A stretch of DNA of 64,000 bases, from IMG/VR virus record IMGVR_UViG_3300049855_000474, positions 1 to 64,000 of that record; one strand, given 5' to 3'. The stretch comes from a virus. The notes below the pieces were generated by a model that ran no database searches, was not told where the DNA came from, and saw nothing but the letters and a program-made list of their open reading frames with translations. A program made the position numbers and the translations under genes. Positions within the stretch are counted from its first letter, which is position 1. Every line of letters starts with the position of its first letter. This document shows, in pieces, positions 49,544 to 57,743 of this stretch.

Positions 49544-49989
49544 AGTGTCACGTTCACGGGCAGCCCTTCCCAAAGTCTGCCTGCCATTCTCATCACGAAA
49601 AACCCAGGTCTACTGGTGGCGGTGACGAAGCTTCGAACCTAATTTGGCTCTGTGCTAATTGCCACAGTACCGCACATCGGGTAGCCCAGCTGGTAGAGAA
49701 GGGTCGCGGGGGCGAAGCTGAGGATATCAGTACAGGCTCCTATCCTCTACCTGCACAAAGGCAACGCTTCAAGCTTGTAGTTGCGGAGATTCTTCAAGCG
49801 ACGGAAGACTCTAAGGTCACAGGCAAGAGGAAAGCCAAGGCTATGATCGAGCTTGAGCTACCTCACGAGGTCAACGACCGCATTAAGCTGCTGCTGGCTG
49901 ACAGTCGTGGCAAAGGGAAAAAGCTTAGCGTGGCTAAGTACATCGAGGCTTTAGTTGTCACCCACTTGAAGCAAAAAGGCCTTCTGTAG
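49534..49989 (+). CDS. HNH-type endonuclease-like protein
   Basis: 151 residues with a TTG start at 49534 (GGAAG upstream); no ATG is available. 'CHSHHEKPRSTGGGDEASN' followed by 'LCANCHSTAH' is an HNH core with a zinc-binding CxxC pair. The C-terminal 60 residues ('IELELPHEVNDRIKLLLAD', 'LSVAKYIEALVV') look like a separate helical or ribbon-helix-helix DNA-binding module. Could be a free-standing homing endonuclease or packaging-associated nuclease. Confidence 0.78.
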   Translation: MFVKCHVHGQPFPKSACHSHHEKPRSTGGGDEASNLIWLCANCHSTAHRVAQLVEKGRGGEAEDISTGSYPLPAQRQRFKLVVAEILQATEDSKVTGKRKAKAMIELELPHEVNDRIKLLLADSRGKGKKLSVAKYIEALVVTHLKQKGLL

Positions 49990-50051
49990 AAGATTATTGT
50001 GGAAGTAGGCTTTTGTGTTGAAATTATGAGGCTCGTGTTGAAAATATGAGA

Positions 50052-50086
50052 AAGGCGCCTGAACAGTTTGAATGTTCAGGCGCCTT
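50052..50086 (-). terminator. Long hairpin terminator for the tRNA operon
   Basis: AAGGCGCCTGAACA pairs perfectly with TGTTCAGGCGCCTT. Read on the minus strand it is followed by TCTCATATTTTC, and it lies just past the tRNA genes. It may also stop plus-strand messages from 49534. Confidence 0.75.
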
Positions 50087-50092
50087 CCAGTT

Positions 50093-50169
50093 TGGCTCTA
50101 GGGGCAGGGCTTGAACCTGCGACCCTTCGTTTAACAGACGAACGCTCTTACCAACTGAGCTACCCTAGA
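50093..50169 (-). tRNA. tRNA-Asn (anticodon GTT), CCA encoded
   Basis: Cloverleaf: acceptor TCTAGGG/CCCTAGA, D arm GCTC/GAGC, anticodon stem TTCGT/ACGAA with loop CTGTTAA, T arm GCAGG/CCTGC with TTCAAGC. Discriminator G73 and CCA are encoded. Last of three tandem tRNAs on the minus strand. Confidence 0.95.
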
Positions 50170-50180
50170 ATAATAATAAT

Positions 50181-50256
50181 TGGTCCCTGGGATCGGTATC
50201 GAACCGATTGCCTCTGCGGCTTCACTGCAGCGCTCTACCATTTGAGCTACCCAGGG
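50181..50256 (-). tRNA. tRNA-Phe (anticodon GAA), CCA encoded
   Basis: Acceptor CCCTGGG/CCCAGGG, D arm GCTC/GAGC, anticodon loop GTGAAGC with U33 and GAA, T arm ATCGG/CCGAT with TTCGATA. One A-C mismatch at the top of the anticodon stem. A73 and CCA are encoded. Confidence 0.92.
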
Positions 50257-50257
50257 T

Positions 50258-50332
50258 TGGTTCCTGGGGTGAGATTCGAACTCACGACTTGTCGATTAAG
50301 AATCGACGACTCTACCGCTGAGTTACCCAGGA
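50258..50332 (-). tRNA. tRNA-Lys (anticodon CTT), CCA encoded
   Basis: Acceptor TCCTGGG/CCCAGGA, D arm ACTC/GAGT, anticodon stem GTCGA/TCGAC with loop TTCTTAA, T arm GTGAG/CTCAC with TTCGAAT, A73 and CCA. Only one base separates it from tRNA-Phe, so the tRNAs are processed from a common transcript. Confidence 0.95.
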
Positions 50333-50529
50333 ATATGTTGTATCAGTTGCTAAACAACTGTCGCTTACCAAACACCTTGCAATTGCTATTATTAGGCAAT
50401 TGAAGGTAGCTGGGTTGCGACAATAGATTTACAACGATACACATAACCTGAACTCCAAACGGTACAAACGGGTCTAGATTTTCTTGCTAGGCTGAAATAC
50501 ACCTAGAAGAACATATAACACAGGTAACA
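50333..50529 (-). other. Spacer between VanW gene and tRNAs
   Basis: No gene is visible. It contains hairpins CAATTGC/GCAATTG (50380-50402) and CTAGG/CCTAG (about 50490-50510), which may serve RNA processing between the mRNA and tRNA parts. No clear separate tRNA promoter was found. Confidence 0.4.
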
Positions 50530-51327
50530 CTATGGTGCAAGCGTCCCAACGATGATTATCCTCCTAGAGGGCGGATAAAGGAACAACCTTTCCTCCTGTG
50601 AGGTACCTAACAAGCTTTGAAAGTAGCGAATCCTGTAGAGCTTGTAGCCTAGAGTCCCAGGTTCTTGTACTTTCTTTCGACCCAGCTTCCAGTCCGCTCG
50701 AGCCACCTTCCAAATATCGAAGTTTTCAGTTTCTAGAATCTGGAACTGGATTGTTACTTTCTTAGCAGGACCACTACCATACAGGGCGATATGGACAATC
50801 CCAGGTATAGAAATATCCGTAACTATCTTAACAGGAAACGGGTAGGTGTTCTTTACTTGTAGATCCTTCACTCCCCAGATAACTGTCGCGTCTAGAGATG
50901 GCTGGATATAAGAACTAGCACGAGAATGTGGGGAGTGCTCTACTATATCTAAGCCAGCATAGAGAAATACGGCATGAAGAGTGCTGGCAGCTTGGCATAC
51001 ACCACCACCGAAATCCTTACGAAGGCGCTTCTTAAAGATGACCTTCGCTTTCTTGAAACCCTGCTTTTCTGTCCGTGGTCCTACAGTTTTATTAAACGAA
51101 AATAACTCGTTAGGTTGTATTACAACGCCATCAAGCAGTTGTGCGGCAAGTTTGATATTGGCAGCTCTAGCGCCGTGTGCCTTACCACGATAAGAAAACT
51201 CAGTCTTATACTCAGAGAGTAGTGTAGATTGAGCATGAGCCCGAGGACACGAGCCCAATAAAACCAAGATCAGTAATACTAAAAGTAGCGACAATAAAGC
51301 ATTTTTCAGCACAAAAACCCTATTCAA
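50530..51327 (-). CDS. VanW-like exported protein
   Basis: 265 residues, TTG start overlapping the upstream stop. Signal peptide or anchor at about 8-32. The VanW domain is clear: 'ARAANIKLAAQLLDGVVIQP', 'FSFNKTVGPRT', 'FGGGVCQAASTLHAVFLYAG' and 'HSPHSRASSYI'. VanW proteins are found in some vancomycin-resistance clusters and in many exported bacterial proteins; their biochemical role is unresolved but is linked to the cell wall. Rare in phages. It follows two small membrane or exported proteins in a minus-strand operon that ends with tRNAs. Confidence 0.9.
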   Translation of the reverse strand: MNRVFVLKNALLSLLLVLLILVLLGSCPRAHAQSTLLSEYKTEFSYRGKAHGARAANIKLAAQLLDGVVIQPNELFSFNKTVGPRTEKQGFKKAKVIFKKRLRKDFGGGVCQAASTLHAVFLYAGLDIVEHSPHSRASSYIQPSLDATVIWGVKDLQVKNTYPFPVKIVTDISIPGIVHIALYGSGPAKKVTIQFQILETENFDIWKVARADWKLGRKKVQEPGTLGYKLYRIRYFQSLLGTSQEERLFLYPPSRRIIIVGTLAP

Positions 51328-51572
51328 TCTGGAAGTACCTTAACCCAAGCTTCGCATTTAGAATACTGATAAGCAGGACAAAGCATATAGGCAATTTCTT
51401 TGGTTGTTTTACCTACACACTTAGAGTTACCGCTAGGTAACGGTGACTCGCAAAAAACTTTTGCGTTAGGTATTTGAAGAACCAAGGTTGTATAATGAGC
51501 ATTGTAATAGGCATAATCTGACCAGTTAGGACTTGCCACAAGCACATTAATAAACAAGAAAAACAACTTCAT
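51324..51572 (-). CDS. Small exported Cys-containing protein, 82 aa
   Basis: Hydrophobic N-terminus 'MKLFFLFINVLVAS' is a signal peptide; the mature part has four cysteines (CES, KCVG, LCPA, KCEA) likely to form disulphides in the periplasm. Ribosome site AGGAGG-like upstream on the minus strand. Its stop overlaps the VanW start (TTGA), so the two are coupled. Unknown function. Confidence 0.65.
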   Translation of the reverse strand: MKLFFLFINVLVASPNWSDYAYYNAHYTTLVLQIPNAKVFCESPLPSGNSKCVGKTTKEIAYMLCPAYQYSKCEAWVKVLPD

Positions 51573-51600
51573 AAAACCTCCTACAAACGAACTTTACAGG

Positions 51601-51942
51601 TTAGTTCTTAATAAGCAAGAGGTCTTCTCTAGAAAAACGACCAGTAGGTTCAGACTCCTCGTCGTCAAGAGGTGCCGGATAAAGAATATGATCAACGATA
51701 GAAATAGTAGAAACTACCTCTTCCGTGGGTCTCTTGAAGACCTTAACCGCAGGATCCTGCTTAGAAGCAAAACTAGATCGATTAGCTTTAGCCTGAGCTA
51801 CCTGTAGGTCAAAATCTTTTTGAATCTTATCAGCTTGCATAGAGTTCCGAATATTATAGACTCCGAATAACACTAAAATAAAAAGACAACCTACTATAAA
51901 ACCTACAGCAAGACCCAAACTAAACAACTGTTCTCCACCCAT
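51601..51942 (-). CDS. Single-span membrane protein, 113 aa
   Basis: ATG at 51942 has a strong GAGGAG on the minus strand. One transmembrane helix at about 7-30 ('GLAVGFIVGCLFILVLFGVY'), then a charged helical cytoplasmic or periplasmic domain ending 'REDLLLIKN'. No family. An inner-membrane partner of the exported proteins is possible. Confidence 0.65.
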   Translation of the reverse strand: MGGEQLFSLGLAVGFIVGCLFILVLFGVYNIRNSMQADKIQKDFDLQVAQAKANRSSFASKQDPAVKVFKRPTEEVVSTISIVDHILYPAPLDDEESEPTGRFSREDLLLIKN

Positions 51943-51952
51943 GACATTCTCC

Positions 51953-52264
51953 TCACAATGATAAAGATTTCTTCCACGAACGCAATTTTGCATTTAAGTT
52001 ATCTCGACCCTGAGGATTGGCACTATGAACATGCCAATCCGGTGGTCCTTCCTCATAATAGTTTTCGGAAAGCCAGTTGACAAAAGACATAACATCAACA
52101 GTGTTACCGGCTGAATCCAGACCGAGGTCATGGTCCAAAGACATAAAAGAAGGAAGTCCAAGTTCTAGGACAATAGCCTTGGCGTCTTCGAATGTTCGTG
52201 CTAACACATAGCTATCGTCCGGTGGAGTACGTTCATCATCTAGATACAAGATGTAACCAGTCAT
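51953..52264 (-). CDS. Cyclic-phosphate processing receiver (cREC) domain protein
   Basis: 103 residues. 'LYLDDERTPPD' at the N-terminus, 'SLDHDLGLDSAGNT' in the middle and 'WHVHSANPQGRDNL' near the end are the signature of cREC domains, a receiver-like fold predicted to process cyclic phosphates at RNA ends. First gene of the minus-strand operon; predicted leaderless promoter. May act with tRNA or RNA repair, in keeping with the downstream tRNAs. Confidence 0.85.
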   Translation of the reverse strand: MTGYILYLDDERTPPDDSYVLARTFEDAKAIVLELGLPSFMSLDHDLGLDSAGNTVDVMSFVNWLSENYYEEGPPDWHVHSANPQGRDNLNAKLRSWKKSLSL

Positions 52265-52270
52265 GACCTA

Positions 52271-52299
52271 GTGATACAACAAATTTTTGTTGGTGGCAA
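52271..52299 (-). promoter_or_regulatory. Promoter for the cREC-VanW-tRNA operon, leaderless
   Basis: On the minus strand TTGCCA (52299-52294), 17-base spacer, TATCAC (52276-52271), then six bases (TAGGTC) to the ATG at 52264. Confidence 0.6.
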
Positions 52300-52325
52300 G
52301 AAAAATCACTCTTAGCGAGATCAAA

Positions 52326-53871
52326 ATGCAGCTAAAGACAATTAAAAAGTTGCTACGAGAAGGCAAGCTGGAGGAAGCTGAACGAGAGTTCATGTATTCT
52401 CTATACAGTACAGAAGGTTTAAAACTCTGGAAAGAGGCTTTGTTGATCAAGAATCCTGAGGATAAAATTCCTCATCTTCTCGGGTTCGCCACAAAGATTG
52501 TATTCTGCGAGAAAATAACAACAGCCTCTGTAAATTTCCATACCAAGGTAATTAAACTAGGGTCAACGTTCTTCTGTGATTATATTTCATCCTGGGGAGA
52601 TGTCATATTCATCCTGATGCACGAACGAAATCACCTTCTTATAGACTACTTCTATACGTCCAGAATGAACGAATTTAAAAACCGCATATTTGCCAACATG
52701 TGGGAAGATATCTACATAAACAATACAATACTAGAACATGTTGATAGCCAACTATGTCAGAGGTTCTACGCGAATCCTGATGCCAATAATCTGGATTGGT
52801 TAATGAGCCAATCAAAGATTTACGAATGGTTCAGTTGGTTCAATAAAGAGCATGCTAGGGTAGTTGTTGCCTGTCCTACCTTTTTCGAGTTTGCGGAACA
52901 ATTAAGCGAGGGTCTGCTGGACCCTAAAAATGTAGGTTATTACAGCTGGATGGAAATTGGGTTAGCTGTAGAACTCGAAATTACGACGGAGAGATATCTT
53001 GACATTGGAGGACTTCCAGAGAACAATGGAGAAAGTGGAGGCTCTCTTCCAGAGCTAGAAGAGGGGTCCTCATCATCAGAGGACTCCACAGAGGATTTGG
53101 TTCTGGAGGAGAGAGACAAAGAACTAACTATTGACAGTTATCCGGTGACAAAAACACGCGTAGGTCCACAAAGCTTACCTGAGCATATAAAAGAGCTGTT
53201 AGCATTAAAACTTTCCAGTGATGAGTATATTTACAGAAATACGGATAGACAGGCTACGTACAAAGAAGTGATAAGTAGACAAGTTGTTCAACCGTTATTA
53301 GCTTCCAGAATAATAGATGACGAGTACAAAGTACTTTCACCTTTCCCCTCGTCTATCTCAAGACGAGACATTTTTTCTCTTGCCTGCGGACTAGTACCCA
53401 CATACTGGGAACAAAATCGACATAAACCGGTAGAGGAAAAAGCAATTTCACTCTATATAGATACAAGTGGGAGTATGCAAGAGTGGTACCCGATGATACC
53501 ACAAATCGTAAAGGAATTAAACGGTTTTTGTTCTCTGGTTTACAACTTCGACACCCACGTAATACAGGTCGAAGACCCCTTGAGCAGCGTAATATACAAT
53601 ACCACACAAGGAACAAACTACAATAAAGTCTGTAAGCACATTACAGAAAACGAGATTAATAGCATTATAGTTTTCTCTGACAGTACGGAGTCGATCCAGA
53701 AAAGCTATATAAAGAGCCTGGGACTGCGACTGAAACAATTCATATACATCACCACATCTAAAAAAGATGGTAAGAGCTGTGGCTTTATAGAGTTAGCCAA
53801 AGAGATGGGTGACAAAAAAGCTAAAGTAGTATATCTAGGCAACGTAACAGCTACAAAGAAGGAGTTCTCTT
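52326..53871 (+). CDS. VWA-domain protein with N-terminal metallopeptidase-like region
   Basis: 515 residues from ATG 52326; an in-frame TTG at 52287 is possible. Stop is TGA 53871-53873. The N-terminal half has HERNH at 99-103, matching the HExxH zinc motif, in a helical domain like the DUF2201-type regions of bacterial VWA proteins. A Ser/Glu-rich linker follows (about 235-265). The C-terminal VWA domain has a MIDAS site DTSGS starting at D379 and later 'IIVFSDST'. It is coupled (TTGA overlap) to a MoxR-type ATPase, the usual partner of such VWA proteins in chaperone-like or metal-insertion complexes. Confidence 0.85.
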
Positions 53872-55042
53872 GATTGAACAATTAGGAATTATTGGATGGG
53901 GTAAGATAGAACCTATCATCCTATCCGCCCTTCTGGCTGGTGAGCCTATCCTTTTTGTAGGGTCTCATGGTGTCAACAAGACTGATGGTGCTCAAGCTCT
54001 GAGTGAAGGGGTTCTGGGGTTAGGAACAAATTACGTTAAATACGAAACACCAATCATCCAAAACGATGATATCCTTGGATATATCAATGCTAAGGACATG
54101 ATGGAAGGCAAGTTGAGTTACCTACAAACCCCAGCATCCTTATGGGCAGCTGACGCAGTTGGTTTGGATGAGCTTAATCGAGCTAATCCTATGACAGCCG
54201 CTAAGCTCATGGAGACCGTGCGTACGAAAAGTATCATGGGAATGAAGACAAATCTAAAACTTGTCTTCGCCATGATAAATCCACCACAGGATTATGATAC
54301 TATCTATATTGACGTGGCTTTAGCTTCCAGATTCGTGATTATCAAGGTGCCTGGAACAAAGCAGTTGAGCACATCGGATCTTACAGAAATTATTCAGGGT
54401 ACCGAAAAAGACCCAAAGAGTTTTAAGGATTTCAAAGAGGAATTCGAGAAAATTCAGGCTGTAGAGCTTGACACTGAAGACAAGCAACAAATAACAAAAA
54501 TGGTTGTCAATATTGGGCGTAAACTCAAAGAGGTAGAGATTGAGCCTAGAGAGCTAAAGACCATTGCCAAGCTGCTGGTAACAGCACAAAAGTTGAAAAG
54601 AAGCAACTTTCCTCTTGACGAAGGTGTAATGGCTGACATAATCCTAAGCAAGATACCCCAAGCATGGGGCATCACGCGACATCAAGTCGATGCTAAAAAC
54701 ATACGCCCAACACTGCTTCAAAACCTAATAGGCTTTGCTCTCAATGATCCACTAAGTAAAGCCACTACAATTGAAGAAGTATTAAAAGCGCCGAAAGCGG
54801 ATAATCTTGCTTGGGCAAGCGCTCTCCTAGCTGTAATTTCTAAGGAAACCGACGCTAGCAAGTTACGATCCCTATTGGGTCAGTTGAACACCGTAACAAA
54901 TGCAGAAATAACAAACCACTGCATGCAAGCTGCCGTTACTCGTATACTAGAGATTTCCGAAAAGGGTATGATCCCAAAAGACTACCTAACATGGGATCGC
55001 GAGGAAATGAAGGATCTTGTGAAGGAAATTGTCAATGCTTGA
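53870..55042 (+). CDS. MoxR-type AAA+ ATPase
   Basis: 390 residues, TTG start with GGAG upstream and a four-base overlap with the VWA gene. Walker A GSHGVNKT at 31-38 (Asn replaces the usual Gly), Walker B/MoxR sequence 'VGLDELNRANP' near 97-107, sensor 'FAMINPPQDYDT' and 'LASRFVIIKV'. The C-terminal 150 residues are helical. MoxR ATPases work with VWA proteins to remodel or activate target proteins. Pairing of both in one phage operon with two metallopeptidase-like proteins is unusual. Confidence 0.9.
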   Translation: MIEQLGIIGWGKIEPIILSALLAGEPILFVGSHGVNKTDGAQALSEGVLGLGTNYVKYETPIIQNDDILGYINAKDMMEGKLSYLQTPASLWAADAVGLDELNRANPMTAAKLMETVRTKSIMGMKTNLKLVFAMINPPQDYDTIYIDVALASRFVIIKVPGTKQLSTSDLTEIIQGTEKDPKSFKDFKEEFEKIQAVELDTEDKQQITKMVVNIGRKLKEVEIEPRELKTIAKLLVTAQKLKRSNFPLDEGVMADIILSKIPQAWGITRHQVDAKNIRPTLLQNLIGFALNDPLSKATTIEEVLKAPKADNLAWASALLAVISKETDASKLRSLLGQLNTVTNAEITNHCMQAAVTRILEISEKGMIPKDYLTWDREEMKDLVKEIVNA

Positions 55043-55550
55043 ATTGGGTTTGGGCGAGTTGAACAGAGTTCTACATACGAATGCCAGTCTAAATTACTAT
55101 TTCACAAACAAAGGGCTGATAAACTCGGGTTCTGCTGTGAATATTCCTGCTTATGCTACATCCCGCCCACTACCGAAAATAGAGCTATCGAAGTTACTGC
55201 TGCTCCAGCTTATAAACAAGAAGGACAACAGTACAATACTGGTAGAATTTTTCGGTAACCAAACACGTGCCTTCGGTGTACCTACAAAACCAGGATTCGA
55301 GAATCAATACAAAGCAAGCGGTTTGCATGCCTTGTTTATGCCAGAACCTGGTCTGAATTTGGATAAGAAAGAGTGGGAATTAGAACGACTGTTTATATCA
55401 CCAACATTACACGAATTAGCACTGCACAACTTTCTTCCTATGCTACTGTCTGCGCCAGTCCCTAATAACATTTGCACAGTTCTAACAAAAAACAATAGAG
55501 GGCAGAAAGCCTACCAACCCGATTACATTAATCTAATGGCAAAGAAATAA
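55035..55550 (+). CDS. Hypothetical protein, 171 aa, in the MoxR-VWA cluster
   Basis: ATG 55035 (AAGGA upstream) overlaps the MoxR stop by eight bases. Mixed alpha/beta, with 'STILVEFFGNQTRAFGVP' and 'FISPTLHELALHNFLPMLL' segments. Resembles a PRTRC-type or small adaptor protein only in general size; not identified. Tight coupling implies that it works with the ATPase and VWA proteins. Confidence 0.6.
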   Translation: MLELGLGELNRVLHTNASLNYYFTNKGLINSGSAVNIPAYATSRPLPKIELSKLLLLQLINKKDNSTILVEFFGNQTRAFGVPTKPGFENQYKASGLHALFMPEPGLNLDKKEWELERLFISPTLHELALHNFLPMLLSAPVPNNICTVLTKNNRGQKAYQPDYINLMAKK

Positions 55551-55561
55551 AGGAGACCAAA

Positions 55562-56350
55562 GTGATTGAAATTTATTTGATGGATGGTTGTGAAGAGGAA
55601 TCGCTCCGTAAGTTCTTGACGCGGCTGGTTGATATGCAACTCGCTTATACGATCAAGAAGCTCCCCAAGAAGCCTTACCGCCTGCTGAGTTGTTACGTTG
55701 AAGGTGCTTTCAAACAGGCTGGGATTTGGGGTTTGCCTGTTGAGCGTGGACATCTGCGACTACTCTGTGCTAGCGAGCAAGTAGGACCTTTGTTCGGTCA
55801 ATCGGTTACACTCAAGCGCAAGGATGGCGTCCAAAAGCTGATGTTTGCTTCACATCCAGATCCAGATACCTTGTGCACAGTAGCGCTCCACGAGCTTGGA
55901 CACGCCTTGAAGGCTGTTCGTAAGAAGACTCATGATTGTGTCATGGTTGTGAAGACCAAGAAAGAGTTGTCTGCGGAGACCACCAGGACGCTTATCCAGC
56001 AAGGTGCCCTGGAAAAGTTAGGCAAGCTTTACCCGGAGTCAATGGTAGAGCTGGGAGGATCCCACTGTCTTGAGGCTGCATGTATTATGCAGGTAGCCCC
56101 ATCTAATAGCGCAATTGGCTTTGATCAGCCATTCTGCGATCTTTGTTTCGAAAACGTAAAAGACGAAGTGAAGAAGGTAAATGCCGAGTTTGATGCTGTC
56201 AAGAACAAGTGTGGAGAATGCACTTATCTTAAGCGGTGCATGAATACGAAGGAGTGGGTATGGGACGGCTCCGACCCCTGTGACGAGTTTGAGCAAGATC
56301 CTACTTTGATGGCGAATAATACGCCGCCCCAACAAGCGAAGGCAGACTGA
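55562..56350 (+). CDS. Archaemetzincin-like zinc metalloprotease
   Basis: 262 residues, GTG start with AGGAG. Active-site helix HELGH at 110-114. About 50 residues later come 'GSHCLEAACIMQ' (H168, C169, C174) and 'FCDLC' (C192, C195), the order seen in archaemetzincins (M54), whose HExxH region, HC..CxM and CxxC are normally closer together. A C-terminal CGEC...C region adds another zinc module. Probably a protease of the infected cell or of the virion. GC-richer codon use than neighbours. Its place after the MoxR-VWA genes suggests joint function. Confidence 0.78.
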   Translation: MIEIYLMDGCEEESLRKFLTRLVDMQLAYTIKKLPKKPYRLLSCYVEGAFKQAGIWGLPVERGHLRLLCASEQVGPLFGQSVTLKRKDGVQKLMFASHPDPDTLCTVALHELGHALKAVRKKTHDCVMVVKTKKELSAETTRTLIQQGALEKLGKLYPESMVELGGSHCLEAACIMQVAPSNSAIGFDQPFCDLCFENVKDEVKKVNAEFDAVKNKCGECTYLKRCMNTKEWVWDGSDPCDEFEQDPTLMANNTPPQQAKAD

Positions 56351-56353
56351 TCA

Positions 56354-56596
56354 ATGGATAAAACAGACTCTATAATTGCAGGCATAGTATGCACAGTTAT
56401 TATAACCTTAATCTGGTTCATCGTCGAAGGAGCCCCGTATAGCCCCTGCGCAGCACCCAAGTGCTACGGCAAGCTCGTAACAGCACAGCAATGCCAAACC
56501 AGCTGTCACCCTCTCAAAGTGAAAGCATTCGATACCTCAGCTACATGGGATCACTACGGTCGCATGAAACCAGACAACTGCCTCTGCTCACACTAA
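56354..56596 (+). CDS. Small membrane/exported Cys-rich protein, 80 aa
   Basis: One hydrophobic helix at about 7-25, then a Cys-rich part (six cysteines) likely to be periplasmic and disulphide-bonded. Starts three bases after the protease stop. Unknown. Confidence 0.55.
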   Translation: MDKTDSIIAGIVCTVIITLIWFIVEGAPYSPCAAPKCYGKLVTAQQCQTSCHPLKVKAFDTSATWDHYGRMKPDNCLCSH

Positions 56597-56618
56597 AACA
56601 TTCTGAAATAAGGCAAAT

Positions 56619-57743
56619 ATGACTAACTCCGATATCCGCTCGAAACTTATTCCTTATTTTACAAATTTACATTATCGAGAGGTACCAACAGCTCAACGGG
56701 CTGTTGGTTGTCTTGTCCTACTTGATAATGTGAAGACTTACGATGAAATTGTAGCGGATTTCGAGTCAGAAGAAAACTACAAATCCTTCCTTAGACCAGT
56801 TAAAGCACTACTCACAGATTCCTTTTGTGCTCGAAATGCCTGGCGAGCTGCTTTATATGCAACCGGTCAAAATATTGACTTAAACAAAGCAGCACAAGCC
56901 TTCAAAGTCAACCAGAGTGATTTTTATTTTCTCTGGGATGGTCTAAAGGAAGAAGATCGGGATATTATCAGACATAATGCCAAGGAATCGCCTGTACTAC
57001 TCAAACAGTTAGCAAAGGAAGATTTGCGAGGTTTGATGAACAGGCTTAGCAAATTTTGTAAGCAAATTGCTTATCAGAAACTTCGATTCCTACAGACGAC
57101 AGACAATGCTATACTTATGGAGGATATTCATAGTGAACTCCTAACAAAAGCCCTTAAGATGGTAAGACATTACGAACATATGTCTGAGGATGGAAAAACT
57201 CATGCTATTCTAAAAATAGAAAATTATGCCAGATCCGGCATAGCCAACTATGTTACGAATATGATCAACTTTTATACCACAAAGAAGCGGGCTCGTGTCC
57301 AGAATACCACGGAAATCTGCGGTACCTGTGATTATTGCCTAGCTGGACATATTACACATTGCCGTAATGCCGTCAATAGCTTCCAAGCAACTACCTTGCG
57401 AATTGATCTCCCAGCTAATGCTGACAATCCAGCCTCAATTGCTTCCAGCCTGAGAACTTCCCTGCGTCCCTACGACGAAACTTTAGTAGAGGACGAGATG
57501 CTGCAAACCATGTTGAGGGGAAGCAGTGACGAGCTGAAAAACTTCGTTAATATCGTAACTGACGTGCAAACTCCAGAAGAATTTGAAAGATGGCTCCAGC
57601 TACACTATGATGTCCGTGTAGATGAAATTACAGACGATCGCAAAATGACAAATTACGCCCTAGAATACTTAGACCTGCAGAAACCTCAAACTAGACGTAT
57701 GCTACAAGCTAAGTATAATAAATACGCGGGTGACCGACGATGA
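56619..57743 (+). CDS. Possible sigma-factor-like protein with zinc insert
   Basis: 374 residues, ATG with AAGG upstream. Residues about 165-228 ('MEDIHSELLTKALKMVRHYE', then 'YARSGIANYVTNMINFYTTKKRAR') have the pattern of sigma region 2: an acidic helix followed by a helix ending in basic residues. A CxxCxxC...HxxHC cluster follows at about 234-248. The C-terminal end is helical and basic. A phage sigma or late-transcription factor is plausible, but no region 4 HTH can be shown. Confidence 0.45.
   Translation: MTNSDIRSKLIPYFTNLHYREVPTAQRAVGCLVLLDNVKTYDEIVADFESEENYKSFLRPVKALLTDSFCARNAWRAALYATGQNIDLNKAAQAFKVNQSDFYFLWDGLKEEDRDIIRHNAKESPVLLKQLAKEDLRGLMNRLSKFCKQIAYQKLRFLQTTDNAILMEDIHSELLTKALKMVRHYEHMSEDGKTHAILKIENYARSGIANYVTNMINFYTTKKRARVQNTTEICGTCDYCLAGHITHCRNAVNSFQATTLRIDLPANADNPASIASSLRTSLRPYDETLVEDEMLQTMLRGSSDELKNFVNIVTDVQTPEEFERWLQLHYDVRVDEITDDRKMTNYALEYLDLQKPQTRRMLQAKYNKYAGDRR

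Noticed and set aside
49292-49989. HigBA-type toxin-antitoxin pair
   Set aside because: The HigA-like protein has no HigB-like partner; the following gene is an HNH protein, not a RelE-fold toxin.
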